DNA from: CAZVJA01 sp964626885
GTDB lineage: Bacteria > Planctomycetota > Planctomycetia > Planctomycetales > Planctomycetaceae
DNA: 64,000 bases
NCBI GenBank assembly: GCA_964626885.1
Contig: CAZVJA010000003.1
Coordinates: 1-64,000, forward strand
Reading direction: 5' to 3'
Below are positions 1 to 8,662 of this stretch, one piece after another (within the stretch, counting starts at the first letter, position 1; each line of letters opens with the position of its first letter). The notes beneath the pieces were generated by a model. It was not told the DNA's origin and did not search any database. It was given only the letters and a program-made list of their open reading frames with translations. The position numbers and the translations under genes were made by a program.

Positions 1-1230
1 GATCAGCAGGCCGGTCTTTTGCGCCACGATCGGCGCGGCTCCATACACGAGTCCATGCCCGAGCAGCATTCCCAGCATCCCACCCCCGAAGCAGAGCAGA
101 ATCGACTCCGCGAGGATGATTGAAAAGACGGTCGTCCGCTGCGCGCCGAGCGCCCGCATGATGGCAATTTCCTTGCGGCGGTCAGCCATCGAATTGTAGA
201 TGCTCACGAAGATGCCGACACCGGAGACGGCGATAATCAGCCCGGTGAGCACGATCAGCACCGTCCGCACGTTCCCCACCACGTCGTTCATCAGCCGCGT
301 CATCGGAATGATGGGGTTGACCGCCTGGGCTTTGTATTCCTTTTTCAGCTTCGCGGCATACAGCAGAGCCGCGGTATCGGTTTTCATCTTCAGGAGGACC
401 GCCGTCACCTCTTTCTGAATGTCGCACAACGCGTGGTGATGGTGATGCCCTTCGTGACCATGCTCTTCCTCTTCTTCCGGCAGGTTGCATTTCTTCCGCC
501 ACTCTTGAACGTCGGCAGCCAGGGCGGCTGGATCGTCCGGCTGGCCGTTGAAGTCGCGCCAGCGTTTGACCGCTTCGGTGATTGGCTTGTCGTGCCCGGC
601 GATGGCGAAGAAGCCCGTGAGATGAATAAACACCGTTTTGTCGTTCGGCGTTCCGGTCGGAGCGAGCACTCCCTGCACGGTGAATTTTTCATCATGCTTA
701 TGCCCCCCTTCGGAAGCCGCTCCGCCGTGCATCAACTGGAATTGCGAGCCGATGTCCCAGCGGTTCACGCGAGCGACCTCCGATCCGATGATCGCATCGA
801 ATGACGTGTGCATGATGTCCCCCTTCTGGAGCAGGAACTCTCGTCCGGGGGCGTATTCATGCTCGAAGTAGATTTCGGTCGTGCCGACCAGGGGGAAGTT
901 CCCCTCTTCCGTGACGTCGCCGAGCGCGATCGGGATGGCGACTTCTATTCGCGGATCCTTTTGCAACTCCTGGTAGTACAGGTAGGGAAGATTCTCGATC
1001 GGCTGGCTGATGCGATAGACGGTATTCAGGACGAGTTGCAAGTCGCTTCCCTTCGGGCCGACGATCAGGTCGTAGCCAATGGACCGTTGCGAGAACATTC
1101 GTTCGACAATGCCATGAATGACCAGCACGGAGACCATCAGCATCACTCCCAGCGCGACGCTGAGTGCAGTGAGCGAAGACGCCAGCGCCCGCTGCTTGAT
1201 GCTTTTGTAGGCAATCGTCACAAGATTCAT
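1..1230 (-). CDS. FtsX/MacB-type ABC transporter permease, C-terminus cut by window edge
   Basis: 410 codons are read without a stop from an ATG at 1230 to the window edge, so the C-terminal end is missing. The N-terminus has a membrane helix (LTALSVALGVMLMVSVLVIH), then a large extracytoplasmic domain of about 270 residues, then two helices near the edge (VRTVLIVLTGLIIAVSGVGI and a following Gly-rich helix) with the typical FtsX loop DRRKEIAIMRALGA between them. This is the MacB/LolE architecture, which uses an ATPase on the cytoplasmic face to move lipids, lipoproteins or small molecules across the envelope. It lies 19 bases downstream of its ATPase gene and is surely co-transcribed. Odd feature: an acidic and histidine-rich stretch (EEEEEHGHEGHHHHH) in the external domain, around residue 270, plus a GGHKHDEK motif earlier. 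The substrate is unknown; metal involvement is only a guess. Confidence 0.88.
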   Translation of the reverse strand, partial: MNLVTIAYKSIKQRALASSLTALSVALGVMLMVSVLVIHGIVERMFSQRSIGYDLIVGPKGSDLQLVLNTVYRISQPIENLPYLYYQELQKDPRIEVAIPIALGDVTEEGNFPLVGTTEIYFEHEYAPGREFLLQKGDIMHTSFDAIIGSEVARVNRWDIGSQFQLMHGGAASEGGHKHDEKFTVQGVLAPTGTPNDKTVFIHLTGFFAIAGHDKPITEAVKRWRDFNGQPDDPAALAADVQEWRKKCNLPEEEEEHGHEGHHHHHALCDIQKEVTAVLLKMKTDTAALLYAAKLKKEYKAQAVNPIIPMTRLMNDVVGNVRTVLIVLTGLIIAVSGVGIFVSIYNSMADRRKEIAIMRALGAQRTTVFSIILAESILLCFGGGMLGMLLGHGLVYGAAPIVAQKTGLLI

Positions 1231-1249
1231 CACCGGACTCCGAGGCTTT

Positions 1250-1939
1250 TCATCTGACGTTGGCGGGGGTGTTCACGGCAGGCTGGTTGAATTCGCTGAG
1301 TTTCTCGACCCGCTGGAACTGGCGAGCCACGTCGGGAGAATGCGTGACCATCAGCAGGGCGACGCGGTGTTCCGCACAGGCTTCTCGAATCAACTTCAAA
1401 ATGACGTCCTGATTCGCGACATCGACGTTGGCGGTCGGCTCGTCAGCCAAGAGCAACGAAGGACTGTTCGCCAGAGATCTCGCGACCGCCACGCGCTGCT
1501 GTTCCCCCACGGACAACTGCCCCGGGCGATGCGCCAGCCGATGTCCCAAACCGACCAGATTGAGCAAATCTTGAGCGCGATTGCGGTCCGCCCGTTTGCC
1601 GGAGAAACTCATCCCGAGCAGCACATTCTCAAGTGCCGAGAAGGCCGGCAGCAGGTTGAACGTCTGGAAAACAAACCCGATTCGTTGTGCTCGAAAACGG
1701 TCGCGGGCCGCCTCGTTGAGCCGAGCGATATCGATTCCGTCGATCCGCACCGTCCCACTGTCCGGGGCACTAATTCCTGAAATGATATTCAGCAGAGTTG
1801 TCTTGCCGCCGCCGCTGGAGCCGACGAGCACCACTTGCTCGGCACTCGCCATCTCGAAACGTTTGATATTGAGGACCGGGAGCAGATGCCCGTCCGGTTC
1901 GCGATAGGCCTTTTGAACATTTTCCAACAGCAGTGACAT
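1250..1939 (-). CDS. ABC transporter ATP-binding protein, LolD/MacB type
   Basis: 229 residues from the ATG at 1939 (MSLLLENV). A longer reading from 1963 exists, but the family normally starts at this motif. Walker A GSSGGGKT is at residues 40-47, the signature LSVGEQ at about 142-147, Walker B LLLADEP at about 162-168, and a switch histidine follows in VTHSPDVA. The Q-loop is FQTFNLLPAF. These are standard for the small ATPases that pair with FtsX-type permeases, driving lipoprotein release, peptide or drug efflux, or cell-division signalling. The permease gene follows 19 bases later on the same strand, so the two form one transporter. The substrate cannot be read from the ATPase. Confidence 0.93.
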   Translation of the reverse strand: MSLLLENVQKAYREPDGHLLPVLNIKRFEMASAEQVVLVGSSGGGKTTLLNIISGISAPDSGTVRIDGIDIARLNEAARDRFRAQRIGFVFQTFNLLPAFSALENVLLGMSFSGKRADRNRAQDLLNLVGLGHRLAHRPGQLSVGEQQRVAVARSLANSPSLLLADEPTANVDVANQDVILKLIREACAEHRVALLMVTHSPDVARQFQRVEKLSEFNQPAVNTPANVR

Positions 1940-2215
1940 CGCTCCTCCGTCGCACCTTTGCAAACGTTGATCGGGCCATCTTCGCGGATGCGGCAGGCAA
2001 GTTCAACGCAGACCTCATTTGGTAAGAACAGCCGTTCCCCGGGCGGTCTTACGATCGGGACGCAACCTGCGTGGGGCCAAATCACACATTTTGCAAAACA
2101 ATTGCATAATCGGCGCAGAGCTGGCTGCGGAACCGCCGCACGCGCGATCACTCCTTGTCTCGAAACAACGGCTGCCGCAAAACCACCCAGTTGGCCTATC
2201 GAATCTGGCGTCGCA

Positions 2216-3649
2216 TCAGGCACGGATACCCGATTCCGCGAGTACCGAAATGATCGCGTCGAGTTCATTCGCAACGGCGACAGGGTGGTTGGCAAAGGGA
2301 GCGGTTTTCACCCCATGGCTGGTCAGCGACTCATCAAGCCGTCCGTCTTTCGCTGAGTGATAGGCGACGGTGGCATTCGGGTCTTTCAATTCGTGTCCGG
2401 TGAGAATGCAGACAACCCGGTCGCTTGGAGCAATGATGCCTTGTGCCCGCAGCAGCTTGACCCCTGCAACACTGGCGGCACTGGCCGGTTCGCAGCCGAA
2501 GCCCCCTGCCCCGATTTGCGCCTTCGCGTCGAGAACTTCCTGATCGGAAACTTCGCGGACGAGACCGTCACAGGCTTCCAGTGCGCGAAGGCACTTGGTG
2601 AGATTCACCGGCCGATTGATCTGAATGGCACTGGCAAGAGTCGAAGCACGGCGACCTTCGGAATCCATCTGCGTGAAGAAGTCGTCGATCCTCTGCTGCT
2701 CAGGATGTCCGCCGTTCCAGCGCACTCCCTGTTCCTCATAAAGCTGGTACAGGGTATTTGCGCCGGAGGCATTAATGACGGCCAACCGCGGTACTCGTGT
2801 TACCAGACCCAGTTGTTTCAACTCCGCGAACGCCTTTCCGAACGCGCTCGAGTTCCCGAGGTTTCCCCCCGGGACGACAATCCAGTCGGGCGGCTCCCAG
2901 GCAAGCGCTTCGAGAATGCGATAGATGATCGCCTTCTGCCCTTCGAGTCGGAAAGGATTCACGCTGTTGCAAAGATAAATACCGAGCTGCTGGCAGACCT
3001 CGCGCACGCGGATGAGGGCGTCGTCGAAGTCTCCTTGAATCTGCACGGTCAGCGATCCGTAATCGAGAGCCTGCGACAGCTTGCCATAGGCAATTTTTCC
3101 GCTGCCGACAAACACCACAACGCGGAACAAGCCGGTTGCGCTGGCAAAGATCGCCAACGAGGCGCTCGTATTTCCGGTCGAGGCACAAGCCGCCACCTTC
3201 GCACCGACCATGCGGGCATGCGTGGCGGCGGCAGTCATTCCGTTGTCTTTGAAGCTGCCCGAGGGATTGAGCCCCTCGTATTGGAGAAACAAGCGGTCCG
3301 CCGCGAGGCCGGCGTATTTCGCGACCGATTCGGAGGGGCGCAGGATGGTCTGCCCCTCGCCAATCGTCACAATCGCGTCCGGGGGAGTAAACGGGAGCAA
3401 CTCGCGGAACCGCCAGACGCCGCTGAAATCGAGGGGATCACGACGATTGGACCAGCGGGATTCAAACTCGCGCAGCGACCGGGGGACCGGTAGATGATCC
3501 CACTCGTAGCCGATGTCAAGCAACCCGCCGCACGCGGGACAGGCAGTCTGCACGTCGTCCACCGATATCGTGGTTTCACACCCAGGAACGATACAACGCT
3601 GAAACGCAAGATCTTTAAGGACGGCGCGGGGAATGGATCGGGCTCCCAT
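2216..3649 (-). CDS. thrC: Threonine synthase with N-terminal zinc-ribbon-like segment
   Basis: 477 residues. It converts O-phosphohomoserine to threonine with pyridoxal phosphate in the cytoplasm. The PLP lysine sits in NPSGSFKDNGM (Lys134), and the phosphate-binding Gly/Asn loop is PGGNLGNSSAFGKAF. The N-terminus carries four cysteines (residues 19, 24, 37 and 40; CIVPGC and CPAC), the zinc-ribbon or rubredoxin-like segment seen in many bacterial and archaeal threonine synthases. Length fits the family. The gene stands alone: its neighbours are an ABC transporter and a divergently transcribed dehydrogenase, not hom or thrB. A related PLP fold such as cysteate synthase is possible, but threonine synthase is the best reading. 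Confidence 0.9.
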   Translation of the reverse strand: MGARSIPRAVLKDLAFQRCIVPGCETTISVDDVQTACPACGGLLDIGYEWDHLPVPRSLREFESRWSNRRDPLDFSGVWRFRELLPFTPPDAIVTIGEGQTILRPSESVAKYAGLAADRLFLQYEGLNPSGSFKDNGMTAAATHARMVGAKVAACASTGNTSASLAIFASATGLFRVVVFVGSGKIAYGKLSQALDYGSLTVQIQGDFDDALIRVREVCQQLGIYLCNSVNPFRLEGQKAIIYRILEALAWEPPDWIVVPGGNLGNSSAFGKAFAELKQLGLVTRVPRLAVINASGANTLYQLYEEQGVRWNGGHPEQQRIDDFFTQMDSEGRRASTLASAIQINRPVNLTKCLRALEACDGLVREVSDQEVLDAKAQIGAGGFGCEPASAASVAGVKLLRAQGIIAPSDRVVCILTGHELKDPNATVAYHSAKDGRLDESLTSHGVKTAPFANHPVAVANELDAIISVLAESGIRA

Positions 3650-3848
3650 TGAAGTTCAGACAACTGACACCAGCAGAGGGTTCACGGTACCACAAGGACC
3701 GCTGGAGACGCAAAGCCAACCGGTGAGACAGTTTCCACGACGGCTGCAATCTCATCTGGTGTGGATTATGATGACGTGATCGTATGCAGAATGCCTGGAG
3801 AGCCGGAACCGGAGTTTTCAGTCGAACAATTTGCGGAGCAGGTAAGCA

Positions 3849-4631
3849 ATGAAACTGAAAGGTCGGAACGCACTGGTGACCGGTGCGTCGCGGGGGATCG
3901 GTCGGGGTTGTGCGATTGAAATGGCTCGCGAAGGGGCGAACATCGCGATCAATTACCGCTCGCATCCGGAGGAGGCGGAGGAGGTGGCGGGTGAGGTCCG
4001 GGCACTCGGCGGAAAAGCCATCGTCCTGAAGGCCGATGTTTCTTCACAGCCGGCGGTCGAAGAGATGGTCGCTCGCACGGTCAAGGAGTTCGGCAGCCTG
4101 GATCTGTTTGTATCGAACGCCGCGTACAGTGACAGGGAATTAATGGTCGAAGCCAATATGGAGGGTTTTCGGCGAACGATTGACGTGACGATGTGGGGGG
4201 CGTTTTACGGAGTGCGGGCCGCTGCCCAGCAGATGGTCAAACAAGGGAAAGGTGGGGCGATGGTGGTGATCAGTTCTCCGCATGCCGTCCTCGCGATCCC
4301 CACTTCCATGGCCTACAACATGTCGAAGGCAGCCATTGACCACATGGCCCGAACCGCCGCCATTGAGCTGGCTCCCCACCGCGTGCGGGTAAATATCGTT
4401 CATCCTGGCTGGATCGACACGCCCGGCGAACGGAAGTTCTTCACGGAGGAACAAATCCAGGTCGGCGGGTCCAAACTTCCGTGGGGCCGACTGGGCAGGC
4501 CGGAGGAAATCGGCAAGGCCGTAACCTATATTCTGAGCGACGACGCCGATTACATGACCGGAAGCACGGTCGCGCTGGAGGGAGGCGTGAGTCTGCCATG
4601 GTGGTCAAATCGGGCCGCTGGTGAGATGTGA
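3849..4631 (+). CDS. Short-chain dehydrogenase/reductase (SDR), classical type
   Basis: 260 residues. It is an NAD(P)-dependent oxidoreductase of the classical SDR family. The cofactor loop TGASRGIG is at residues 11-18, the structural motif SNAA (NNAG in most members) at 89-92, a catalytic serine at about 142-143 (ISSPH), and the YNMSK catalytic tetrad at Tyr156/Lys160. The C-terminus has the usual PGWIDT and GSTVALEGG motifs. The overall sequence resembles glucose 1-dehydrogenase or 3-oxoacyl-ACP reductase paralogues, but the substrate cannot be assigned. It is transcribed divergently from thrC and stands before the flagellar operon without sharing its function. Start chosen at the ATG preceded by a GCAGG site. 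Confidence 0.9.
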   Translation: MKLKGRNALVTGASRGIGRGCAIEMAREGANIAINYRSHPEEAEEVAGEVRALGGKAIVLKADVSSQPAVEEMVARTVKEFGSLDLFVSNAAYSDRELMVEANMEGFRRTIDVTMWGAFYGVRAAAQQMVKQGKGGAMVVISSPHAVLAIPTSMAYNMSKAAIDHMARTAAIELAPHRVRVNIVHPGWIDTPGERKFFTEEQIQVGGSKLPWGRLGRPEEIGKAVTYILSDDADYMTGSTVALEGGVSLPWWSNRAAGEM

Positions 4632-4822
4632 TCAGGGAGCGGTCAGCGATCAGCTCTCGCAGGTGAAGCTGCACCACTCTCCCCATTCACCCCAAATTAG
4701 CACTCCATAGCCGTTAACAATACCGACTTCGTGAACTTTGCCGATTGCGTTGAAGATGCGGGCTATTGGTGGTCGATGATTCCCCTATGGCGGGGGGGCG
4801 CGCCAGGCGAAAAAGATCCGCC

Positions 4823-5593
4823 ATGCTTTACGGCCTCTATCTTTCCGCGCAAGGGGCACAAGCCCAATCGACTCGTCTCGATGTGATCGCCAACAACCTG
4901 GCGAACGCCTCGACCTCGGCTTTTAAGCGCGATCTGGCCATCTATCAGGCCCATCCCACTTATGACGTGGAGAACGGCGGTGGGAACCCCGGCCCGGAAG
5001 GGTGGGATGACCACACCGGCGGACTATCACTCGCCGGTATCGTGACCGACTATTCCAATGGTTCGCTGATTCAGTCGGGGGGAACCTACGATCTCGCGTT
5101 GGCTGGCCCCGGATTTTTCCAGGTGGCCGACGAACGCGAAACATTTCTCACGCGGAACGGACAATTCTCCATCGACGTGAACGGTGATCTTGTCACCGAC
5201 GGCGGATTGCACGTGTTGAATGAATCGGGTGGCAACATCTCGATTCCGGCCAACGCGACTCAGGTCGATGTCACTCCCGATGGCACCGTCAGCGTTATGC
5301 TCGACGACGGCATCTCCCGCGCCATCTTGGGGCGAGTGGCGGTCGTTGAACCCGCCTCGCTCGACGGGCTCGAGAAAATCGGGAACAGCCTCTTCCGCCC
5401 GCACACGGACGTCGGGCCGGGAAATCCGCAAACCGCTGTCCGTCAGGGATATCTGGAGGCTTCGGGGACGAATTCCGTCATGGAAATGCTGCAGATGATT
5501 CAAGCGACGCGCGGCTTCGAGACCAACGTGAACATGATCAAATATCAGGACGAATCACTCAGCCGACTGCTGCAGACGGCTGCGGCACGGTAG
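4823..5593 (+). CDS. flgF: Flagellar basal-body rod protein FlgF
   Basis: 256 residues from the ATG at 4823. The reading can be extended to a TTG at 4766, but the flagellar rod N-terminus begins at MLYGLYLSAQGA. The rod/hook signature LDVIANNLANASTSAFKRD is near the N-terminus, and the C-terminal heptad-rich D0 helix ends in MIQATRGFETNVNMIKYQDE. Both ends pair as coiled coils in the axial structure. It is one of two adjacent FlgF/FlgG-family genes; first position in the operon and a shorter, less canonical core suggest FlgF (proximal rod), with FlgG following. The paralogues are hard to tell apart by eye. It opens a nine-gene flagellar run on the plus strand. Confidence 0.85.
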   Translation: MLYGLYLSAQGAQAQSTRLDVIANNLANASTSAFKRDLAIYQAHPTYDVENGGGNPGPEGWDDHTGGLSLAGIVTDYSNGSLIQSGGTYDLALAGPGFFQVADERETFLTRNGQFSIDVNGDLVTDGGLHVLNESGGNISIPANATQVDVTPDGTVSVMLDDGISRAILGRVAVVEPASLDGLEKIGNSLFRPHTDVGPGNPQTAVRQGYLEASGTNSVMEMLQMIQATRGFETNVNMIKYQDESLSRLLQTAAAR

Positions 5594-5738
5594 GGATGAA
5601 GGAATCAGGATTCAGGAATTAGGGAAAGAAGTAGAACGAGAAAAGCGACATCCGACCCCGATTGCGAGCGGTTCTCCTCAAGCTGGGATTTTGGACTCGG
5701 GACTTCACATTTCAACTCTCGCCGTTTGGTAACAAACC

Positions 5739-6542
5739 ATGACGATTCGCGCATTACAGTCCGCCGCCACGGGAATGGAGGCGTACGAATTCAACCTCGA
5801 TACGATTGCCAACAACATGGCGAACGCCGGGACGACGGCGTTCAAGCGATCGCGAGCGAATTTCGAGGATCTGTTTTATCAGCATTTGAAGCTCCCTGGT
5901 GCGCAAGATGCGAACGGACGAGCCGCGCCGGTGGGAATTCAGGTCGGTCTGGGAACGCGCATTCAAGGGGTCGAGGTCGATCACAAAGAAGGCAGTCTGC
6001 TGCAAACCGGCGGCGCTTTGGATCTGGCGATCGTCGGGAACGGCTTCTTTCAGTTGCAGGACCCGAGCGGACAAATCGTCTATACACGAGCCGGAACTTT
6101 TTCGGTGAACGCCGACGGTGCGGTTGTGATGGCGGGAGCCGACATCGGTCGACTGCTGGAACCAAATATCACGGTACCTCCGGGGACGACCGACATCTCG
6201 ATCTCCGGTGACGGAGTTGTTTCGGTCCTTGAACCACCGAACCAAACCCCCACGCAGCTCGGCCAGATTCAAACCGTCAAGTTCCTCAACCCGCAAGGGA
6301 TGATTCAGCTTGGAGAAAACCTGTATGGAGCGACCGACGCGTCGGGATCACCGCAGGTCGGCACACCAGGTTTGGAGGGACGCGGCCAAATTCGCCAGGG
6401 ATTTCTCGAAGCATCCAACGTCGAACCGGTCCGCGAGCTGATTGACCTCATCAAAACACAAAGAAATTTCGAGTTGAACAGCCAGGTGGTACAGGCATCC
6501 GATCAGCTGCTGCAGCTAGTCGCGAACCTGCGAAGATTCTAG
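5739..6542 (+). CDS. flgG: Flagellar distal rod protein FlgG
   Basis: 267 residues, close to the usual length of about 260. The N-terminus MTIRALQSAATGMEAYEF with the motif LDTIANNMANAGTTAFKRS, and the C-terminus ending LIKTQRNFELNSQVVQASDQ, are typical of FlgG. It assembles the distal rod that passes through the P and L rings encoded just downstream. The gene follows flgF after a 145-base gap that contains short AT-richer repeated words but no gene. The N-terminal domain contains the segment FEDLFYQHLKLPG, which matches the FlgG-specific D0-Dc region of other bacteria and supports FlgG rather than FlgF. Confidence 0.92.
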   Translation: MTIRALQSAATGMEAYEFNLDTIANNMANAGTTAFKRSRANFEDLFYQHLKLPGAQDANGRAAPVGIQVGLGTRIQGVEVDHKEGSLLQTGGALDLAIVGNGFFQLQDPSGQIVYTRAGTFSVNADGAVVMAGADIGRLLEPNITVPPGTTDISISGDGVVSVLEPPNQTPTQLGQIQTVKFLNPQGMIQLGENLYGATDASGSPQVGTPGLEGRGQIRQGFLEASNVEPVRELIDLIKTQRNFELNSQVVQASDQLLQLVANLRRF

Positions 6543-6659
6543 GAGGGTTGAGAGTTGAGAAGCGGAATCGACTCGGCAGGTGTGTTGATCGGGCCGTGAC
6601 GGATGTCTTCCCCGCGTTACGAATCTTTTCAGTCAATCGCAGAGCAATTACCTACAACC

Positions 6660-7742
6660 ATGCGTCATCAAACGAACATCGCTGGAATCTTTATCGCGGC
6701 AGCGCTGATTTGCGCCGTCACCGGCGGGAACCTGTGCGCGGCGATGATTCAGTTCAAACCGCGTGCCGCCGTGACGGATGGAGTAATCACTCTCGGAGAC
6801 ATCGCGGACGTACTCCATGCAGACCCCGAAATGGCCGACCAGTTGGCAAAAACCGTGGTGGGACCTGCCCCGGCCGCTGGGCGGGAATTGCGTCTGAGCT
6901 TCGCCGACATTCGATCACGGTTGAACGCGACCGGTGTGAATCTTGCGACGATGGAGTTTTCGGGCGCAACGGTCGTCGTCGTTTCAAAATCGGCCGGGTT
7001 CGACAACAAAACAATTTCTTCCGAGAAACTGGCTCCTCAGCGTAAGCGGGCCGAAGAGTTAATCGCGGAGAAAATTCAGAAGGCGCTTGTGGCACGCAAT
7101 CCGGCTCAAGAAAAACTCATCGTGCAGGTCGAACTCGCGGATCGCGACGTGACGCCGGTCCTGCAACACATCGTCTACGGTGACTGCGAGGTCGTCGGAG
7201 GTGATCCGAAGAATCCGCACGAGCAAATCGTCGGAATCCGTTTTCGAGACAGAAAGGGGTTGCCGGCCGAGATCGGTGCACGCTGTCGCTTTTCTCCCCA
7301 GCCGATGATCCTTGCCGCTCGCTACACCATTCCACCCGGACACATTCTTCGGGAGGCCGATCTCGTCTGGCGGCAGGCGGAAGACGCGAAGGGAACCGTG
7401 ACGCGGCTTGAAGACGCGCTGAACCGGGAAACAAAGCGTTCGATTCGGCAAGATGAGCCGGTTCGCACAACCGATATCCAAGAGGTTCCGCTGGTGCGGT
7501 CGAACGATATTGTCACCGTCATCTCGAGGATCGGCGGCGTGACGATCCGAGCGGAAATGAAGTCTCGTGATGAAGGGACGCTTGGCGAGACGGTGACGCT
7601 GACGAGCCTTAAGGGCCGCGATATGGTTTTGGCGCGCGTGACCGGGCTCCATGAAGCGGAAGTGATTTCCGCGGGACCATCCCTAAGCGACACGTTACAA
7701 GATGCCACCGGACGAATTGAATTTCGGGGGGAACACCGATGA
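6660..7742 (+). CDS. flgA: Flagellar P-ring assembly chaperone FlgA
   Basis: 360 residues from the ATG at 6660. An upstream in-frame ATG at 6603 would put 19 extra residues in front of the signal peptide. The signal sequence is hydrophobic (IAGIFIAAALICAVTGG) and ends near CAAM. FlgA is a periplasmic chaperone that helps FlgI form the P ring. The C-terminal half carries the SAF-like segment (ILAARYTIPPGHILREADLV) and the conserved end with SNDIVTVISRIGGVTIRAEM. It is longer than Escherichia coli FlgA (about 220 residues), with an extended N-terminal domain. It is followed directly by flgH, whose ATG overlaps this stop codon, so the two are translationally coupled. Confidence 0.88.
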   Translation: MRHQTNIAGIFIAAALICAVTGGNLCAAMIQFKPRAAVTDGVITLGDIADVLHADPEMADQLAKTVVGPAPAAGRELRLSFADIRSRLNATGVNLATMEFSGATVVVVSKSAGFDNKTISSEKLAPQRKRAEELIAEKIQKALVARNPAQEKLIVQVELADRDVTPVLQHIVYGDCEVVGGDPKNPHEQIVGIRFRDRKGLPAEIGARCRFSPQPMILAARYTIPPGHILREADLVWRQAEDAKGTVTRLEDALNRETKRSIRQDEPVRTTDIQEVPLVRSNDIVTVISRIGGVTIRAEMKSRDEGTLGETVTLTSLKGRDMVLARVTGLHEAEVISAGPSLSDTLQDATGRIEFRGEHR

Positions 7743-8563
7743 AAAAATTGCGGCACTGGAATCGAGTGGTGCGTACGAGGTCGCGGTGCGTTGTGCTCGC
7801 GGGAACGAGCCTGTTGCTCACAAGTCTCGGGTCGGTATTCGCGCAGGATCCTCCGCTGCCGGATGAAGGCTCGCAGTTAACTCCTTCCGCTCCGCCGACG
7901 AGGATGCCAACCCCCCCAGTGCCGATGCGTCCTCAGGCGATGGCCCCACATGGCCCGGGGCCGATGCCTCTCGGCCCGCCCCACCCGGACTTTTTCGCTC
8001 CGCCGCCGGTGCTGCATGTTCGGGATTACGCCTGGGCCTACGTCGGAATTCCGGAGCCACGCGAGATCATGGTGCACGACATCATCACGATTATCGTCAG
8101 CGAAAAGGCGGAAGTGAGCGCGCAATCCCGCTTCAACCGTCAACGGAACGGGAACCTAAAGGCTGAATTGAAGGAATTCATGAGGTTCGACGACGACGGA
8201 CACCTGGCGACAGCCGCTCCCAATCAGCCGACGATCGACACCAACCTGCAAGGGCGTCTGCAATCGACGGGGCAATCGCTCGACCAGGAGTCCATCAAAT
8301 ATCGAATCGCGGCCACCGTGGTCGATGTGCTCCCCAACGGAAACATCATCCTCGAAGCCCGCAAGTCGATTCGGAATAACCGAGATCTCTGGGAATACTC
8401 GCTCACCGGCACGCTGCGCCCTCAAGACATCCAGCCGGACAATACCGCATTGAGCGAGAACATCGCACACCTCGCCATCGTGAAAAAATCGCACGGCAAG
8501 GTTTATTCGAGCACGCAGAACCCCTGGGGAATCCGTCTGTATGACGCATTGTCGCCCTTCTGA
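7739..8563 (+). CDS. flgH: Flagellar L-ring protein FlgH, without a lipobox
   Basis: 274 residues. The start overlaps the flgA stop (ATGA). The family core is clear: HDIITIIVSEKAEVSAQSRF, later LPNGNIILEARKSI, and SLTGTLRPQDIQPDNTALSE. FlgH forms the L ring around the flagellar rod in the outer membrane. The N-terminus is a signal peptide with LAGTSLLLTSLGSVFAQ and probable signal peptidase I cleavage. No cysteine follows the hydrophobic core, so the lipoprotein anchor of enterobacterial FlgH is absent. A proline-rich linker of about 65 residues (PPTRMPTPPVPMRPQ and similar) precedes the FlgH domain. Confidence 0.92.
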   Translation: MKKLRHWNRVVRTRSRCVVLAGTSLLLTSLGSVFAQDPPLPDEGSQLTPSAPPTRMPTPPVPMRPQAMAPHGPGPMPLGPPHPDFFAPPPVLHVRDYAWAYVGIPEPREIMVHDIITIIVSEKAEVSAQSRFNRQRNGNLKAELKEFMRFDDDGHLATAAPNQPTIDTNLQGRLQSTGQSLDQESIKYRIAATVVDVLPNGNIILEARKSIRNNRDLWEYSLTGTLRPQDIQPDNTALSENIAHLAIVKKSHGKVYSSTQNPWGIRLYDALSPF

Positions 8564-8662
8564 GGCGGATCGAGGCCGAATGCACGGCGATCGCTCGTGC
8601 CGGGAACTTTCGGCCGACCGTGGATGTGTGAGATCGGATGGAGTTGAAGAGGAGGAGTCAAG

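Noticed and set aside
4740..4747. GCCGATTG as a possible sigma-28 -10 box before flgF
   Set aside because: Six of eight bases match, but no TAAA box lies at the right distance (about 15 bases) upstream.
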